Source: Pseudomonas mohnii (GTDB lineage: Bacteria > Pseudomonadota > Gammaproteobacteria > Pseudomonadales > Pseudomonadaceae). Taken from it: 64,000 nt of DNA. Below, piece by piece: positions 25,808 to 34,036 of this stretch. The position numbers were made by a program, and so were the translations under genes. The notes beneath the pieces are model-generated. The model saw only the letters and a program-made list of their open reading frames with translations, ran no database searches and had not been told where the DNA came from. The first letter of the stretch is position 1. Each line of letters starts with the position of its first letter. Location: positions 6,079,501 through 6,143,500 of the forward strand of contig NZ_FNRV01000001.1 of assembly GCF_900105115.1 (NCBI RefSeq), read 5' to 3'.

Positions 25808-25843
25808 CCGAAGGCTTGCGGATTGCTTGCCGCAAGCCTTCGG
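25808..25843. terminator. Bidirectional hairpin between convergent genes
   Basis: A perfect 14-bp stem CCGAAGGCTTGCGG / CCGCAAGCCTTCGG encloses an 8-base loop, 7 bases after the thiolase-like stop and 7 before the SDR stop on the other strand. Confidence 0.85.
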
Positions 25844-25850
25844 ATACTGC

Positions 25851-26675
25851 TCAAGCGTGGTAGAGGTTCCATTCGCCGGTGGTGGGCGACCGCGTCCAGC
25901 CACTGGAGGCGATGGCACCGCCATCCACCGGCACGGTCAAGCCGGTGACATAGGACGCCATGTTCGACACCAGAAACACCACAACGCCCGCCAACTCATC
26001 GGTCGATCCGGTGCGCCCAAGCGGGATGTAACGATCGCGGGCGGCTTTGCCCGCTTCGCCGCCGGCTTCCATATAGGGCCTCAAACCGTCGGTCATGATC
26101 ATGTCCGGCGCCAGTGCATGCACGCGAATGCCATGCCCGGAAAGCTCCAGCGCCATCGAACGGCTGAAACTGATCATGCCGGCCTTGCAAGCGGCGTAGA
26201 CGGCAAACCCCGGCGCTGCGCGCAGGCCTTCGCTGCTGGCGATATTGATGATGGTGCCGCCCTGGCCGGCTTCAACCATCACCTTCGCGGCTGCCTGGGT
26301 GGCTGTCAGCATGCTGATGAAATTGAAGTCGATATGACGCCGCCAGCTGCGCTCGCTTTGCTCCAGAAAACTGCCGTTGCGCACGCCACCGGCGTTATTG
26401 ACCAGGATATCGAGGCGGCCGAAATGCTCGGCGGTCCGTGCCACGGTGGCCGTGATTTGCTCCGTGTGGTTGACGTCGGTTTCCAGGAACAGCGCCTGGC
26501 CGCCTGCTGCCTCGATGGTGCGCACCAACTGTTCGCCGCTGACCCGGTCGATGTCGGCGATGGCCACGCGGGCTCCGAAGCGGGCCAGGTTCAGGGCAAT
26601 GCCGGCGCCGATACCATTGGCGCCAGCGGTAATCAGGGCGACTTTGCTGTCCAGACGAATGTCAATGGGTGTCAT
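25851..26675 (-). CDS. SDR family oxidoreductase
   Basis: This is a 274-residue classical SDR with TAGANGIGAG near 16-25, ADIDR after beta-2 (NAD preference), NNAGG, and catalytic YAACKAG (YxxxK). Its C-terminal extension (SGWTRSPTTGEWNLYHA) is rich in aromatics. A good AAAGGAG precedes ATG 26675, in the same AATAACAAC-type leader as other cluster genes. It is the last gene of the operon hydrolase - MaoC - SDR, consistent with a hydration-then-oxidation pair acting after MaoC. Confidence 0.92.
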   Translation of the reverse strand: MTPIDIRLDSKVALITAGANGIGAGIALNLARFGARVAIADIDRVSGEQLVRTIEAAGGQALFLETDVNHTEQITATVARTAEHFGRLDILVNNAGGVRNGSFLEQSERSWRRHIDFNFISMLTATQAAAKVMVEAGQGGTIINIASSEGLRAAPGFAVYAACKAGMISFSRSMALELSGHGIRVHALAPDMIMTDGLRPYMEAGGEAGKAARDRYIPLGRTGSTDELAGVVVFLVSNMASYVTGLTVPVDGGAIASSGWTRSPTTGEWNLYHA

Positions 26676-26701
26676 GACGTGCTCCTTTGTTGTTATTGGC
26701 C

Positions 26702-27562
26702 TCAGCCTCTGAGTTCGGCTCGACCGTTATTGATGACCACTACATCGCGTTCAACACTGCGAACCCGGAAGGAGATGACCGGGCCATCGACCCAGATTTC
26801 CGTGCGGAAGGTTTCACCGGGGTAGGCCGGAGCGGTAAAGCGCCCGAAGATGGACGCAATCTGACGACCATCGAATGCACACACCGCTTGCATGATCGCG
26901 CGCCCCGCCAGACCCCAGGTCGCCAATCCATGCAAGATCGGCCTTTGAAAACCGGCTTTGGCGGCCACCTGTGGATCGGCGTGCAAAGGGTTCCAGTCGC
27001 CATTCAAGCGATAGAGCAGCGCCATGTTTTCGGCAGTCACCAGATCGATAATGTGTTCGGGGGCACGCTCGGGCACGGTGTGGGGCGCCGGGGCACTGCG
27101 TTGCGGACCGCCGAAGCCGCCGTCGCCGCGTGCCAGCATGGTCTGGCTGATGGTGCACAGTGGCTCGCCGCTGTCGGCTTCCAGAATGCGTCGCTCATAG
27201 GTGATCAACGCGCCCTTGTCCGCACCCTTGTCGATGATGTCGACGACCCGGGATTTGCCGATAACCCGGGCTTCGGCGGGCAATGGTTTGTGCAAGACCA
27301 GGCCTTGCTCGGCATGCACGATGCGCACCCAATCAAGCCCTGTGTTGAGGGTGCGCGGCCAATAGCCGGGGTGTGCGAGCACCACGCCCATTGTGGGTAC
27401 TGCTCGCAACTCGGCCTCATACACCAGGGGCAGCTGATGGGCGTCCAGCGGGTCACTGCCGTAACCCAGGCTGAGGGCGTACAGAATACTGTCCTTGTGG
27501 GTGTAACTCTGCTGTGTATCGGGAATCTGCAGATCAAGCAGTTTGTAGTAATCGATGGCCAT
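26702..27562 (-). CDS. MaoC-family enoyl-CoA hydratase (double hotdog, hydratase 2 type)
   Basis: This is a 286-residue protein with two hotdog halves. The hydratase-2 motif is intact: Asp189, Asn191 and His194 in GDWNPLHADP, then GFQRPILHGL. It adds water to trans-2-enoyl-CoA to give the (R)-3-hydroxyacyl-CoA in bulky-substrate beta-oxidation, as in peroxisomal MFE-2 and bacterial steroid side-chain routes. It lies 26 bases before the SDR that could oxidise its product and 33 bases after the hydrolase gene. Confidence 0.93.
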   Translation of the reverse strand: MAIDYYKLLDLQIPDTQQSYTHKDSILYALSLGYGSDPLDAHQLPLVYEAELRAVPTMGVVLAHPGYWPRTLNTGLDWVRIVHAEQGLVLHKPLPAEARVIGKSRVVDIIDKGADKGALITYERRILEADSGEPLCTISQTMLARGDGGFGGPQRSAPAPHTVPERAPEHIIDLVTAENMALLYRLNGDWNPLHADPQVAAKAGFQRPILHGLATWGLAGRAIMQAVCAFDGRQIASIFGRFTAPAYPGETFRTEIWVDGPVISFRVRSVERDVVVINNGRAELRG

Positions 27563-27595
27563 GGTTCGGGTCCTCGGACAGACAAAATGGAAGGG

Positions 27596-28483
27596 TCAGG
27601 CAAGCAGCGCGCGCAGCGTGCTGATCAATGCGATGGGCTGGTCGAACATCAAGTGGTGGTGCCCGTCGGGTATGGCGATGGGGCCGCAGGCATCGGTGAG
27701 GTGGTTGACGATGCGGTGGGCCATGGCTGGGGAAACGACGACACTGCGTTCACCGAACACGTACGCGACGGGGCGCTTGATTCTGGACAGGAGTTGTTCG
27801 CCGTCGCCTTCGCGCGCACCACCGGGCGGCAGATTGACGTCGAACTTCCAGCGCACGCCGGTGGCCGTCGCGCGCACTGAGTGCCTGGCCACATGTTCTA
27901 CCAGGCAGGGCATTGCGTCGGGCTGCTGCGGTAGCAGCCGGAAACGTGCAACGGCGCTTTCAACGTCCGGGTATTCACGGTCACCGCGAATTTTCGCAGG
28001 CTCCTTGACCGCCTCCTGATCGGAAAACACCACGTAGCTGTCAATGATGATCAGCCGCTCGAACAGCTCCGGCCGATCGGCACAAGCGCGTAGTACTCGG
28101 GATCCGCCATAGCTATGGCCGATGGCAATCAAGCGCGGAGTGTCCAGCCACTCGGCGACGGCAATGACATCTTCGGCCAGGGTATGTGGGCCGTAGCTGG
28201 CGCGGTGGGCGCTGTCGCCCATCCCCGATAGATCCAGGGCGATGACCCGGTACCGTTCGGCGAAGAACGGTGCGATGAAATCCCACCAATGGGCATGTCC
28301 GCGAAAGCCGTGGACGAACAACAGAACGGGCTTGTCGCGCGCCTCGAAGTTCCAGGACAACAGGTGCAGGCGGCTGCCGTTGGCTTCGATGTATTGCGAA
28401 CGACCAGGGTGCTCCAGTGCCCATTTGAACCAGGCGGGAGGTGCCGGGGATTCATCGGCTTTTTGCTGTGGGATCTCGCTCAT
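27596..28483 (-). CDS. Alpha/beta hydrolase
   Basis: This is a 295-residue alpha/beta hydrolase with oxyanion motif FVHGFRGHAHWWD, nucleophile Ser124 in GHSYGG, and a late histidine in DGHHHLMFDQP. ATG 28483 (MSEIPQQ) is preceded by AAGGACC; an earlier ATG at 28516 lacks a site. It is clearly paralogous to the hydrolase at 34838 (shared HAHWWD, VALDLSGMGDS-type and GHSYGG segments). It is first in an operon with MaoC and SDR genes, suggesting ester or thioester or beta-diketone cleavage in the same pathway; the reaction is inferred. Confidence 0.9.
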   Translation of the reverse strand: MSEIPQQKADESPAPPAWFKWALEHPGRSQYIEANGSRLHLLSWNFEARDKPVLLFVHGFRGHAHWWDFIAPFFAERYRVIALDLSGMGDSAHRASYGPHTLAEDVIAVAEWLDTPRLIAIGHSYGGSRVLRACADRPELFERLIIIDSYVVFSDQEAVKEPAKIRGDREYPDVESAVARFRLLPQQPDAMPCLVEHVARHSVRATATGVRWKFDVNLPPGGAREGDGEQLLSRIKRPVAYVFGERSVVVSPAMAHRIVNHLTDACGPIAIPDGHHHLMFDQPIALISTLRALLA

Positions 28484-28570
28484 GGTACCGGTCCTTTTTA
28501 TGGCCTGTTTACGCATTAGCCATGACGCTATTGCAGCGTGCGTTTGCTTAGGCTAATTTGTCGTCATAGC

Positions 28571-28583
28571 TGATACTATGTTA
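28571..28583. promoter_or_regulatory. Palindromic operator, copy 5 (two mismatches)
   Basis: TGAT-ACTAT-GTTA, followed by GTTATT, lies in the divergent gap between the hydrolase start (28483) and the thiolase-like gene (28645). Confidence 0.4.
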
Positions 28584-28644
28584 GTTATTATTTCGAAGTC
28601 CAGACCAATCGCCGGTATCGACCGGACCGAAGCGGAGTGCAGCA

Positions 28645-29796
28645 ATGGAGCGTTTTCCTCGAGGGCAGGTGGCAATCGTCGGCGCTGCCACCTATGGCAT
28701 GGGTGAGTCCCCGGGCATGCGATCGCTGGACCTGGCCGCCAAGGCCGCCGTCTTGGCACTCAAGGATGCCAACGTCAGCCTGCAGGAGGTCGATGCACTG
28801 TTTGTCTGCACACCAGATGACGCATTGTCAGGTTTGAGCGCAGCGGAATACCTCGGCATCCAGCCACGCTTTACAGAAAACAACCGCACCGGGGGCTCAG
28901 CCTTTCATTCCCATGTGATCGCGGCCACCCTGATGCTCGAAAGCGGCTATTGCGACACGGCATTGATCATTTACGGCAGTAACCAACGCACGGCATCCGG
29001 CGGGCTGGTTTCAATGCGCTTGCCGTCGCCTTACGAGAAGCCGTACAAGCCGCTGACGCCGCTTTCGTCCTATGCACTGGCTGCCGCGCGCCACATGCAC
29101 CAGTACGGCACGACCCGTGAGCATCTGGCCGAGGTCGCCGTGGCGGCGCGCAAGTGGGCCCAGCTCAACCCGGACGCCTTTGTCAGGGATGAACTGACCA
29201 TCGAAGACTGCTTGAAAGCACGGATGGTTTCCGATCCGTTGAGCGTGCGTGACTGCTGCCTGGTCACCGACGGTGCAGCGGCGATTGTGCTGACTCGCTC
29301 CGACCGCGCCCGTGACCTGCAGGCACGTCCGGTGTACCTGCTCGGTGGTGCAGCGGCGACCTGGTATTCGGGTGTCGACCAGTCGCAGGACCTTACCGTG
29401 ACGGCTGCGCGTGAATCGGGCCAGCGTGCCTACGCACTGGCCGGTGTCACCCCGGCGGATATCGACGTGGTGCAGCTGTATGACGCCTTCACCATCAATA
29501 CCCTGCTGTTTCTCGAAGACCTCGGGTTTTGCCCGAAAGGCGAGGGCGGTCACTTCGTGTCGGGCGGCAACATCGCCCCGGGTGGTTCATTGCCGGTCAA
29601 CACCAATGGCGGTGGTTTGTCGTGCTGCCATCCTGGCATGTACGGGTTGTTCACCATTGTCGAATCCTGCATGCAGCTACGGGGTGAGGCTGGCCAGCGT
29701 CAGGTCGCCAATGCCCGTTTGGCGCTGGCACACGCCAACGGCGGCACGCTTTCCAGCCAGGCCACGTTGATCCTCGGCACAGCTGAAACTCTTTGA
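28645..29796 (+). CDS. Thiolase-fold lipid-transfer-like protein lacking the nucleophilic Cys
   Basis: This 383-residue SCP-x/Ltp-type thiolase-fold protein carries TENNRTGGSAFHSH (about 77-90) at the usual Cys nucleophile site. The late motif NTNGGGLSCCHPGMYG keeps a histidine, and LYDAFTINTLLFLEDLGFC is conserved. It is related to the Cys-less protein at 24619. As it lacks the nucleophile it may be an aldolase or a different CoA-acting enzyme rather than a thiolase. ATG 28645 follows GGAG. It is first in an operon with a crotonase and an epoxide hydrolase. Confidence 0.87.
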   Translation: MERFPRGQVAIVGAATYGMGESPGMRSLDLAAKAAVLALKDANVSLQEVDALFVCTPDDALSGLSAAEYLGIQPRFTENNRTGGSAFHSHVIAATLMLESGYCDTALIIYGSNQRTASGGLVSMRLPSPYEKPYKPLTPLSSYALAAARHMHQYGTTREHLAEVAVAARKWAQLNPDAFVRDELTIEDCLKARMVSDPLSVRDCCLVTDGAAAIVLTRSDRARDLQARPVYLLGGAAATWYSGVDQSQDLTVTAARESGQRAYALAGVTPADIDVVQLYDAFTINTLLFLEDLGFCPKGEGGHFVSGGNIAPGGSLPVNTNGGGLSCCHPGMYGLFTIVESCMQLRGEAGQRQVANARLALAHANGGTLSSQATLILGTAETL

Positions 29797-29816
29797 TCCA
29801 CTGGAGATAACCCTTC

Positions 29817-30635
29817 ATGAGCACGACTGTCACAGGCACGCCAATGCAACATGTGCACACCGAAATCCGCGATCGGGTCGCTGTCGTGACCCTTGACCGT
29901 GCGCCGGTCAATGCGCTCGATTCGGTAGCCATCCGTGAGCTGACCGCCACTTTCAATGCCTTGGCACGGTCTACCGAAGCCAGTGTGATTGTGTTGATGG
30001 CACCCGGCGACCGGCTGTTTTGTGCCGGGATCGACCTCAATGATTCCGCACGGCGGCATGCCCGAACACCCGCCGAGGGCGACACTACCCTCGATCTGCT
30101 CGATCCGGGTGCGGTCGTACGCGAATGCTTCTGGTCCATTCTCGATTGTCCGCTGCCGGTCATCGCGGCGGTCAATGGCAAGGCCATTGGTGCCGGGCTG
30201 GTGCTGGTGGCGTGCTGCGATCTGATTATCGCGTCAGAGAACGCCACCTTCTCCGTTCCGGAAATCAAGGTCGGCGTGCTCGGTGGTGCGAGGCACCTCC
30301 AGCGGCTGGTCGGGCCGTTCAAGACGCGCAAGATGTTTTTCACCGGTGAGGCGGTTCCGGCACAAGAGTTCTATAGATTGGGTGCTGTCGAGGAGGTCGT
30401 CGCGCCGGAGAAGTTGATGGACGCAGCCCTGGGCCTGGCCGCCAGTATCGCTCGCAACAGTCCGATTGGTTTGCGTCTGGGCAAGGAATCGCTGACACGG
30501 GTCGAGGACCTGGGGCTCAAGGAAGGTTATCGTATCGAGCAGGATTACACGGGCCGGGTGACGCGCTACAACGATTCCACCGAAGCGCGCCGTGCCCAAA
30601 TGGAAAAGCGCGATCCCAACTGGACCTGGAGCTGA
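29817..30635 (+). CDS. Enoyl-CoA hydratase/isomerase family protein
   Basis: This is a 272-residue crotonase. The oxyanion-hole segments are LFCAGIDL and GKAIGAGL. The second catalytic glutamate is present (Glu149 in SVPEIKVG), but the first position of rat hydratase is Val129. A single glutamate may still allow isomerase or hydratase activity. It sits between the thiolase-like gene and the epoxide hydrolase, whose start follows its stop by one base. Confidence 0.9.
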   Translation: MSTTVTGTPMQHVHTEIRDRVAVVTLDRAPVNALDSVAIRELTATFNALARSTEASVIVLMAPGDRLFCAGIDLNDSARRHARTPAEGDTTLDLLDPGAVVRECFWSILDCPLPVIAAVNGKAIGAGLVLVACCDLIIASENATFSVPEIKVGVLGGARHLQRLVGPFKTRKMFFTGEAVPAQEFYRLGAVEEVVAPEKLMDAALGLAASIARNSPIGLRLGKESLTRVEDLGLKEGYRIEQDYTGRVTRYNDSTEARRAQMEKRDPNWTWS

Positions 30636-30636
30636 T

Positions 30637-31785
30637 ATGAAAGCCTTCGAAGTGCAATGGACTGATGCCGACATCGCGCGGGTGATGCGCAAGGTCGAGG
30701 ATTGTCGGTTACCCCCGGCGCCTGCCGGTAGCGGCTGGACGCTGGGCTGTGACAGTGAGTTTTTGCATCGACTGCAACGCCACTGGCTTGAGTCGTTCGA
30801 TTGGCAGGCCTGCCAGGACCGGCTCAATCGTTACCCGCAATTCATCGCCGAGATCGATGGCCTGGAGGTGCATTTCGTCCACGTCAAAGGTGAAGCCGAA
30901 GGGCGTCGGCCATTGCTGTTGACCCATGGCTGGCCGGGCTCGCATCTGGAGTTTTGGGACGTCATCGAACCGCTGGCATTTCCGTCACGCCATGGCGGCA
31001 GTGCCGATCAGGCCTTCGATCTGATCATCCCAAGCTTGCCGGGCTTCGGTTTCAGCGGCAAACCACCTGGCGTCTTCAGCCAGCGTCAGACAGCGATCCT
31101 GTGGAACAAATTGATGACTGAGGTGCTGGGCTACCCGCGCTATTGGGCTCAGGGCGGCGATTGGGGTTCCATCGTCACGTCCTGGCTTGGCCTGGACCAT
31201 GGCCAGCATGTCGAAGCGATTCATTTGAACATGCTGGGCTTTCGCTCGCTCACCCCGCCGCGAGACGACGCTGAACTCAACTGGCAGCGCCAGGCCGAAG
31301 CCGCCCAGCGGGCTTACAGCGGATATGCGGCGGTGCAGATGAGCAAGCCACAGTCGATTGCCTGGGCTGCAGCGGATAACCCAATGGGCCAGGCAGCATG
31401 GATTCTGGAGCGCTTTCATGACTGGGCGGATTTGCGTCAGCGCAGCTTCGAACAGGTCTTCGACCTGGATACCCTGCTGAGCAACATCGTGCTGTATGTG
31501 ATGACCGGCAGCTTCACCAGTGCGCTCTGGTATTACCCCGGCGTGGTCAAGGATGGTTTTACGCTATTGCCTGCCGGTGTTCGTTGTGAAACCCCGACGA
31601 CGTTCGCCGAGTACTCGGGTGACGCGCTGACGCCTGTGGCGCCACGCAGCCGGATCGAGTTGGTCTACAACCTGGCTGACATGACGTCATTGCCTGAAGG
31701 CGGGCATTTTGCGGCGATGGAGGTGCCAAAGCATTTCGTCGAAGATATCCGCCGCTGGGGCGCATCCGTGGTGGCCCGCCGTTAG
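30637..31785 (+). CDS. Epoxide hydrolase (EHN-domain, alpha/beta hydrolase fold)
   Basis: This is a 382-residue protein with the N-terminal EHN domain of microsomal-type epoxide hydrolases. Catalytic features are HGWPGS (97-102, oxyanion), nucleophile Asp175 in GGDWGS, the paired tyrosines in ALWYYPGV (299-300), and the late His357 in EGGHFAAME. It would open an epoxide to a diol, or act on a related ring ether. It starts one base after the crotonase stop, which implies co-translation, and there is no membrane anchor. Confidence 0.93.
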   Translation: MKAFEVQWTDADIARVMRKVEDCRLPPAPAGSGWTLGCDSEFLHRLQRHWLESFDWQACQDRLNRYPQFIAEIDGLEVHFVHVKGEAEGRRPLLLTHGWPGSHLEFWDVIEPLAFPSRHGGSADQAFDLIIPSLPGFGFSGKPPGVFSQRQTAILWNKLMTEVLGYPRYWAQGGDWGSIVTSWLGLDHGQHVEAIHLNMLGFRSLTPPRDDAELNWQRQAEAAQRAYSGYAAVQMSKPQSIAWAAADNPMGQAAWILERFHDWADLRQRSFEQVFDLDTLLSNIVLYVMTGSFTSALWYYPGVVKDGFTLLPAGVRCETPTTFAEYSGDALTPVAPRSRIELVYNLADMTSLPEGGHFAAMEVPKHFVEDIRRWGASVVARR

Positions 31786-31834
31786 TCCGAGGGGCTCCGT
31801 GGCGATTGACGCGGAGCCTGGATCGGAATACAAC

Positions 31835-31847
31835 TGACAAACAGTCA
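31835..31847. promoter_or_regulatory. Palindromic operator, copy 6 (perfect core)
   Basis: AACTGAC-AAACA-GTCATTT lies 73 bases before the start of the PF10118-type gene at 31921, showing that this gene has its own regulated promoter. Confidence 0.65.
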
Positions 31848-31920
31848 TTTATTATTCTTGCAGTTGGGTACCTGCGGCCCGACTTGAGCACAATCAATAA
31901 CAATAAGAGGAACCGTGGCG

Positions 31921-32727
31921 ATGAAAGTCCGTCTACCCAACTTCGATTTTTCCAGTATTCGACCCCATTGGGCACCGGTCCATGAGTTTGCCCAGAGCTA
32001 CAACGCGTTTTCCACGGTACCTGCGCATATCGAGCCGTTTCTGGTCAAAGTCATGATGCGCGTCAAGGATGCCCTTGGCGAAAGCCATCCAAAACTGCGC
32101 GAGAGCATCGAGATTTTCAACAAGCAGGAAGTGCAGCACTGCAAGCAGCACGTGGCTTTCAACAAGATGCTGTACAAGTCTGGTTATGAAGGCATGCAAG
32201 CCCTGGAGAAACCTTACAAGGAGGATTACCAGCGTTTCCTCGACACAAAATCGCTGCGCTTCAATGTCGCCTATTGCGAAGGTTTCGAGGCCATGGGTTC
32301 GTCGGCCGGACAGGTCTTTTTCGAGGAACTTGACGAGTACCTTGAAGGCGCCGACCAAGAGGCGGTGGATTTGTGGAAGTGGCACCTGGCAGAAGAGTTC
32401 GAACACCGGGAAGTGTGCTTCCAGGCCTATAAGGCGCTGTATGGCAATGGTCTGTTCGCCTGGCTGTATCGGGTCTGGGCCTTCGGCTATGCGGTTAAGC
32501 ACATCGGTTCGCACACCGCTCGGGTGGCGGCTTACTTGACTGACAAAGATCGCGAAGGCATGACCGAGGAACAACGCCTGGCATCGATCGAGCGCCAGAA
32601 GCTGCTGAAGGCAAAAATTGCCAAGGCCAGCAAGAAGCGCTTGGTCAAGGTGCTGTCGCCGTTTTACAACCCGGCAAAAATGATTCCATCGCCGGGCATG
32701 GCTGAATTGCTCGCGCGTTTTTCCTGA
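31921..32727 (+). CDS. Predicted metal-dependent hydrolase (PF10118-like, ferritin-like helices)
   Basis: This is a 268-residue, mainly helical protein. Glu/His pairs appear in FNKQEVQHCKQH and LAEEFEHREVCFQ, a four-helix metal-binding pattern as in ferritin-like diiron proteins. The Pfam family is annotated only as predicted metal-dependent hydrolase. The C-terminus is Lys-rich. The start is ATG 31921 or GTG 31915: AGAGG lies 10 or 4 bases upstream. It is a single-gene unit with its own perfect operator and a strong terminator; its reaction is unknown. Confidence 0.82.
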   Translation: MKVRLPNFDFSSIRPHWAPVHEFAQSYNAFSTVPAHIEPFLVKVMMRVKDALGESHPKLRESIEIFNKQEVQHCKQHVAFNKMLYKSGYEGMQALEKPYKEDYQRFLDTKSLRFNVAYCEGFEAMGSSAGQVFFEELDEYLEGADQEAVDLWKWHLAEEFEHREVCFQAYKALYGNGLFAWLYRVWAFGYAVKHIGSHTARVAAYLTDKDREGMTEEQRLASIERQKLLKAKIAKASKKRLVKVLSPFYNPAKMIPSPGMAELLARFS

Positions 32728-32747
32728 GCTCCAGGCAACAAAAAGTG

Positions 32748-32793
32748 CCAGGCAGCAAAAGGGGAGCCCCAGGCTCCCCTTTTTGCTGCCTGG
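32748..32793. terminator. Long bidirectional terminator hairpin
   Basis: The arms CCAGGCAGCAAAA-GGGGAGCC and GGCTCCCC-TTTTTGCTGCCTGG pair almost perfectly, with one bulged T, around a 3-base loop. It lies between convergent genes. Confidence 0.85.
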
Positions 32794-32804
32794 ATTTCAG
32801 GAAA

Positions 32805-33881
32805 TTATCCGCCCAGTTGTTCTACGCGCTTGATAGCCGCCTCCAGTTGATTGGCATCGACTGGGGGGGAGAATCGCGCGGCACTTGGGCTGACCATGGA
32901 TTTCTCGGCCAGCTCGCGAATCTCTTTATTGCTCGGCTGCAGCAGGCCAAAGTCCTGCAACAGCGTCGGCAGTCCGATCTCATGATAGAAACCGATCAGC
33001 TCTTCTATGAATGCCAGTGGGCGATTTTCCAGCACCAATTGAACGAGCAAGCCGTAGGCAACGTGATCGCCATGCAGTGTGCCCTTGGCTCGCTGCAAGT
33101 AAGAGAAGCCGCGAGCAATCGCGTGGGAAACCGACAAGCCACCGTTCTCGAAACTGATCGTGCTGAGCAGTACCGTGGCTTCGACCAGTGCCTCCAGGTC
33201 ATTGTTGACCTGCTTGGCTTCGACGGCGCGCAACGCCGCGGCGGCGTGCTTGCGAATGATGCTGTAGCAGGCATCGGCGGCCATCAGGCCAGTCAGCGAT
33301 GCAGGGGTGCCCAGCAGGGTAAGGGCACCGGCGGAGGCGCAAGCCTGGGCTTCGAATTTCTTTGAAATGGCATCGCCAATTCCGGCGCGCAGAAAACGTG
33401 CCGGGGCATTGGCAATGACGCCAGTATCGACCAGCACCAGGTCCGGGTTGCGTGGCAAATGGAGGATGTCCTGCATGATGTGTTCATCGTCGTACACGGC
33501 AATGGCGGCACTGGCAGGGCCATCGTTCGAAGCGATGGTCGGCACACTGATGCTGCGCAAACCCAGCTTCAAGGCGACACCCTTGGCGGTGTCCAGAGCC
33601 TTGCCGCCACCCAGACCCACCACCATGTCGGCACCGAACCGCAAACTGTCCTGAGCCAGAGCGGTAATGGCGGCATGGGTGATTTCCCCCGGAAAGACTT
33701 CCAGTGCACAGGCAACGTCGGCTGCCTTGAAGCTCGCCAGCACGCGGTCACCCAGCAACCGGGCCATGTCGGCGTCGGTGATCACCAGGGCACTTCTGCC
33801 CAGCACTTTGCAATGGCGGCCCAATTCATCGAGTGCCGCATCGCCCTGAACATAGCGCGAGGTTGCCGCAAATATCCGCAT
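32805..33881 (-). CDS. GldA-like metal-dependent alcohol dehydrogenase
   Basis: This is a 358-residue member of the iron/zinc-dependent glycerol dehydrogenase family. The NAD phosphate-binding loop is GLGGGKALDTAK (89-100), with metal ligands Asp170 (GIGDAISKK), His253 (SHAIARG) and His270 (TLHGDHVAYG). It oxidises an alcohol to a ketone or aldehyde; glycerol is not likely the physiological substrate in this setting. It is divergent from the crotonase operon at 34037, sharing its operator region and having its own half-site at 33903-33909. Confidence 0.93.
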   Translation of the reverse strand: MRIFAATSRYVQGDAALDELGRHCKVLGRSALVITDADMARLLGDRVLASFKAADVACALEVFPGEITHAAITALAQDSLRFGADMVVGLGGGKALDTAKGVALKLGLRSISVPTIASNDGPASAAIAVYDDEHIMQDILHLPRNPDLVLVDTGVIANAPARFLRAGIGDAISKKFEAQACASAGALTLLGTPASLTGLMAADACYSIIRKHAAAALRAVEAKQVNNDLEALVEATVLLSTISFENGGLSVSHAIARGFSYLQRAKGTLHGDHVAYGLLVQLVLENRPLAFIEELIGFYHEIGLPTLLQDFGLLQPSNKEIRELAEKSMVSPSAARFSPPVDANQLEAAIKRVEQLGG

Positions 33882-33940
33882 GGGAAGCTCCTAAAAATGA
33901 ATGTCAGTTGGTTATTGTATTTTTCTTGGCTTTTTTGGGC

Positions 33941-33969
33941 TTGCGTCACTGTTTCTGGTGCTATACATT
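33941..33969 (+). promoter_or_regulatory. Possible sigma-70 promoter of the 34037 operon
   Basis: TTGCGT and TACATT are separated by 17 bases, and the expected start site (near 33977) lies at the edge of the operator at 33981-33993. That arrangement fits repression by blocking the promoter. Confidence 0.35.
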
Positions 33970-33980
33970 CTACACATAAC

Positions 33981-33993
33981 TGACCAAATGTCA
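33981..33993. promoter_or_regulatory. Palindromic operator, copy 7 (perfect core)
   Basis: AACTGAC-CAAAT-GTCAGCT lies between the divergent GldA-like gene and the crotonase operon. Confidence 0.7.
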
Positions 33994-34036
33994 GCTTTCG
34001 ATGAGTTTAACAACAAAAGGCCCTTGGAGGGTGATG

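Noticed and set aside
26687..27880. Plus-strand open frame across the MaoC and hydrolase genes
   Set aside because: It spans two real minus-strand genes and is a shadow of their codon bias.
24365..29796. DUF35 partner gene for the Ltp-like proteins
   Set aside because: No small zinc-ribbon/OB-fold reading frame with the needed cysteines was found next to either gene.
33894..33906. Additional full operator copy near the GldA-like start
   Set aside because: Only the GTCAGTT half is present; the left arm is AAAA, so it was kept as a half-site.
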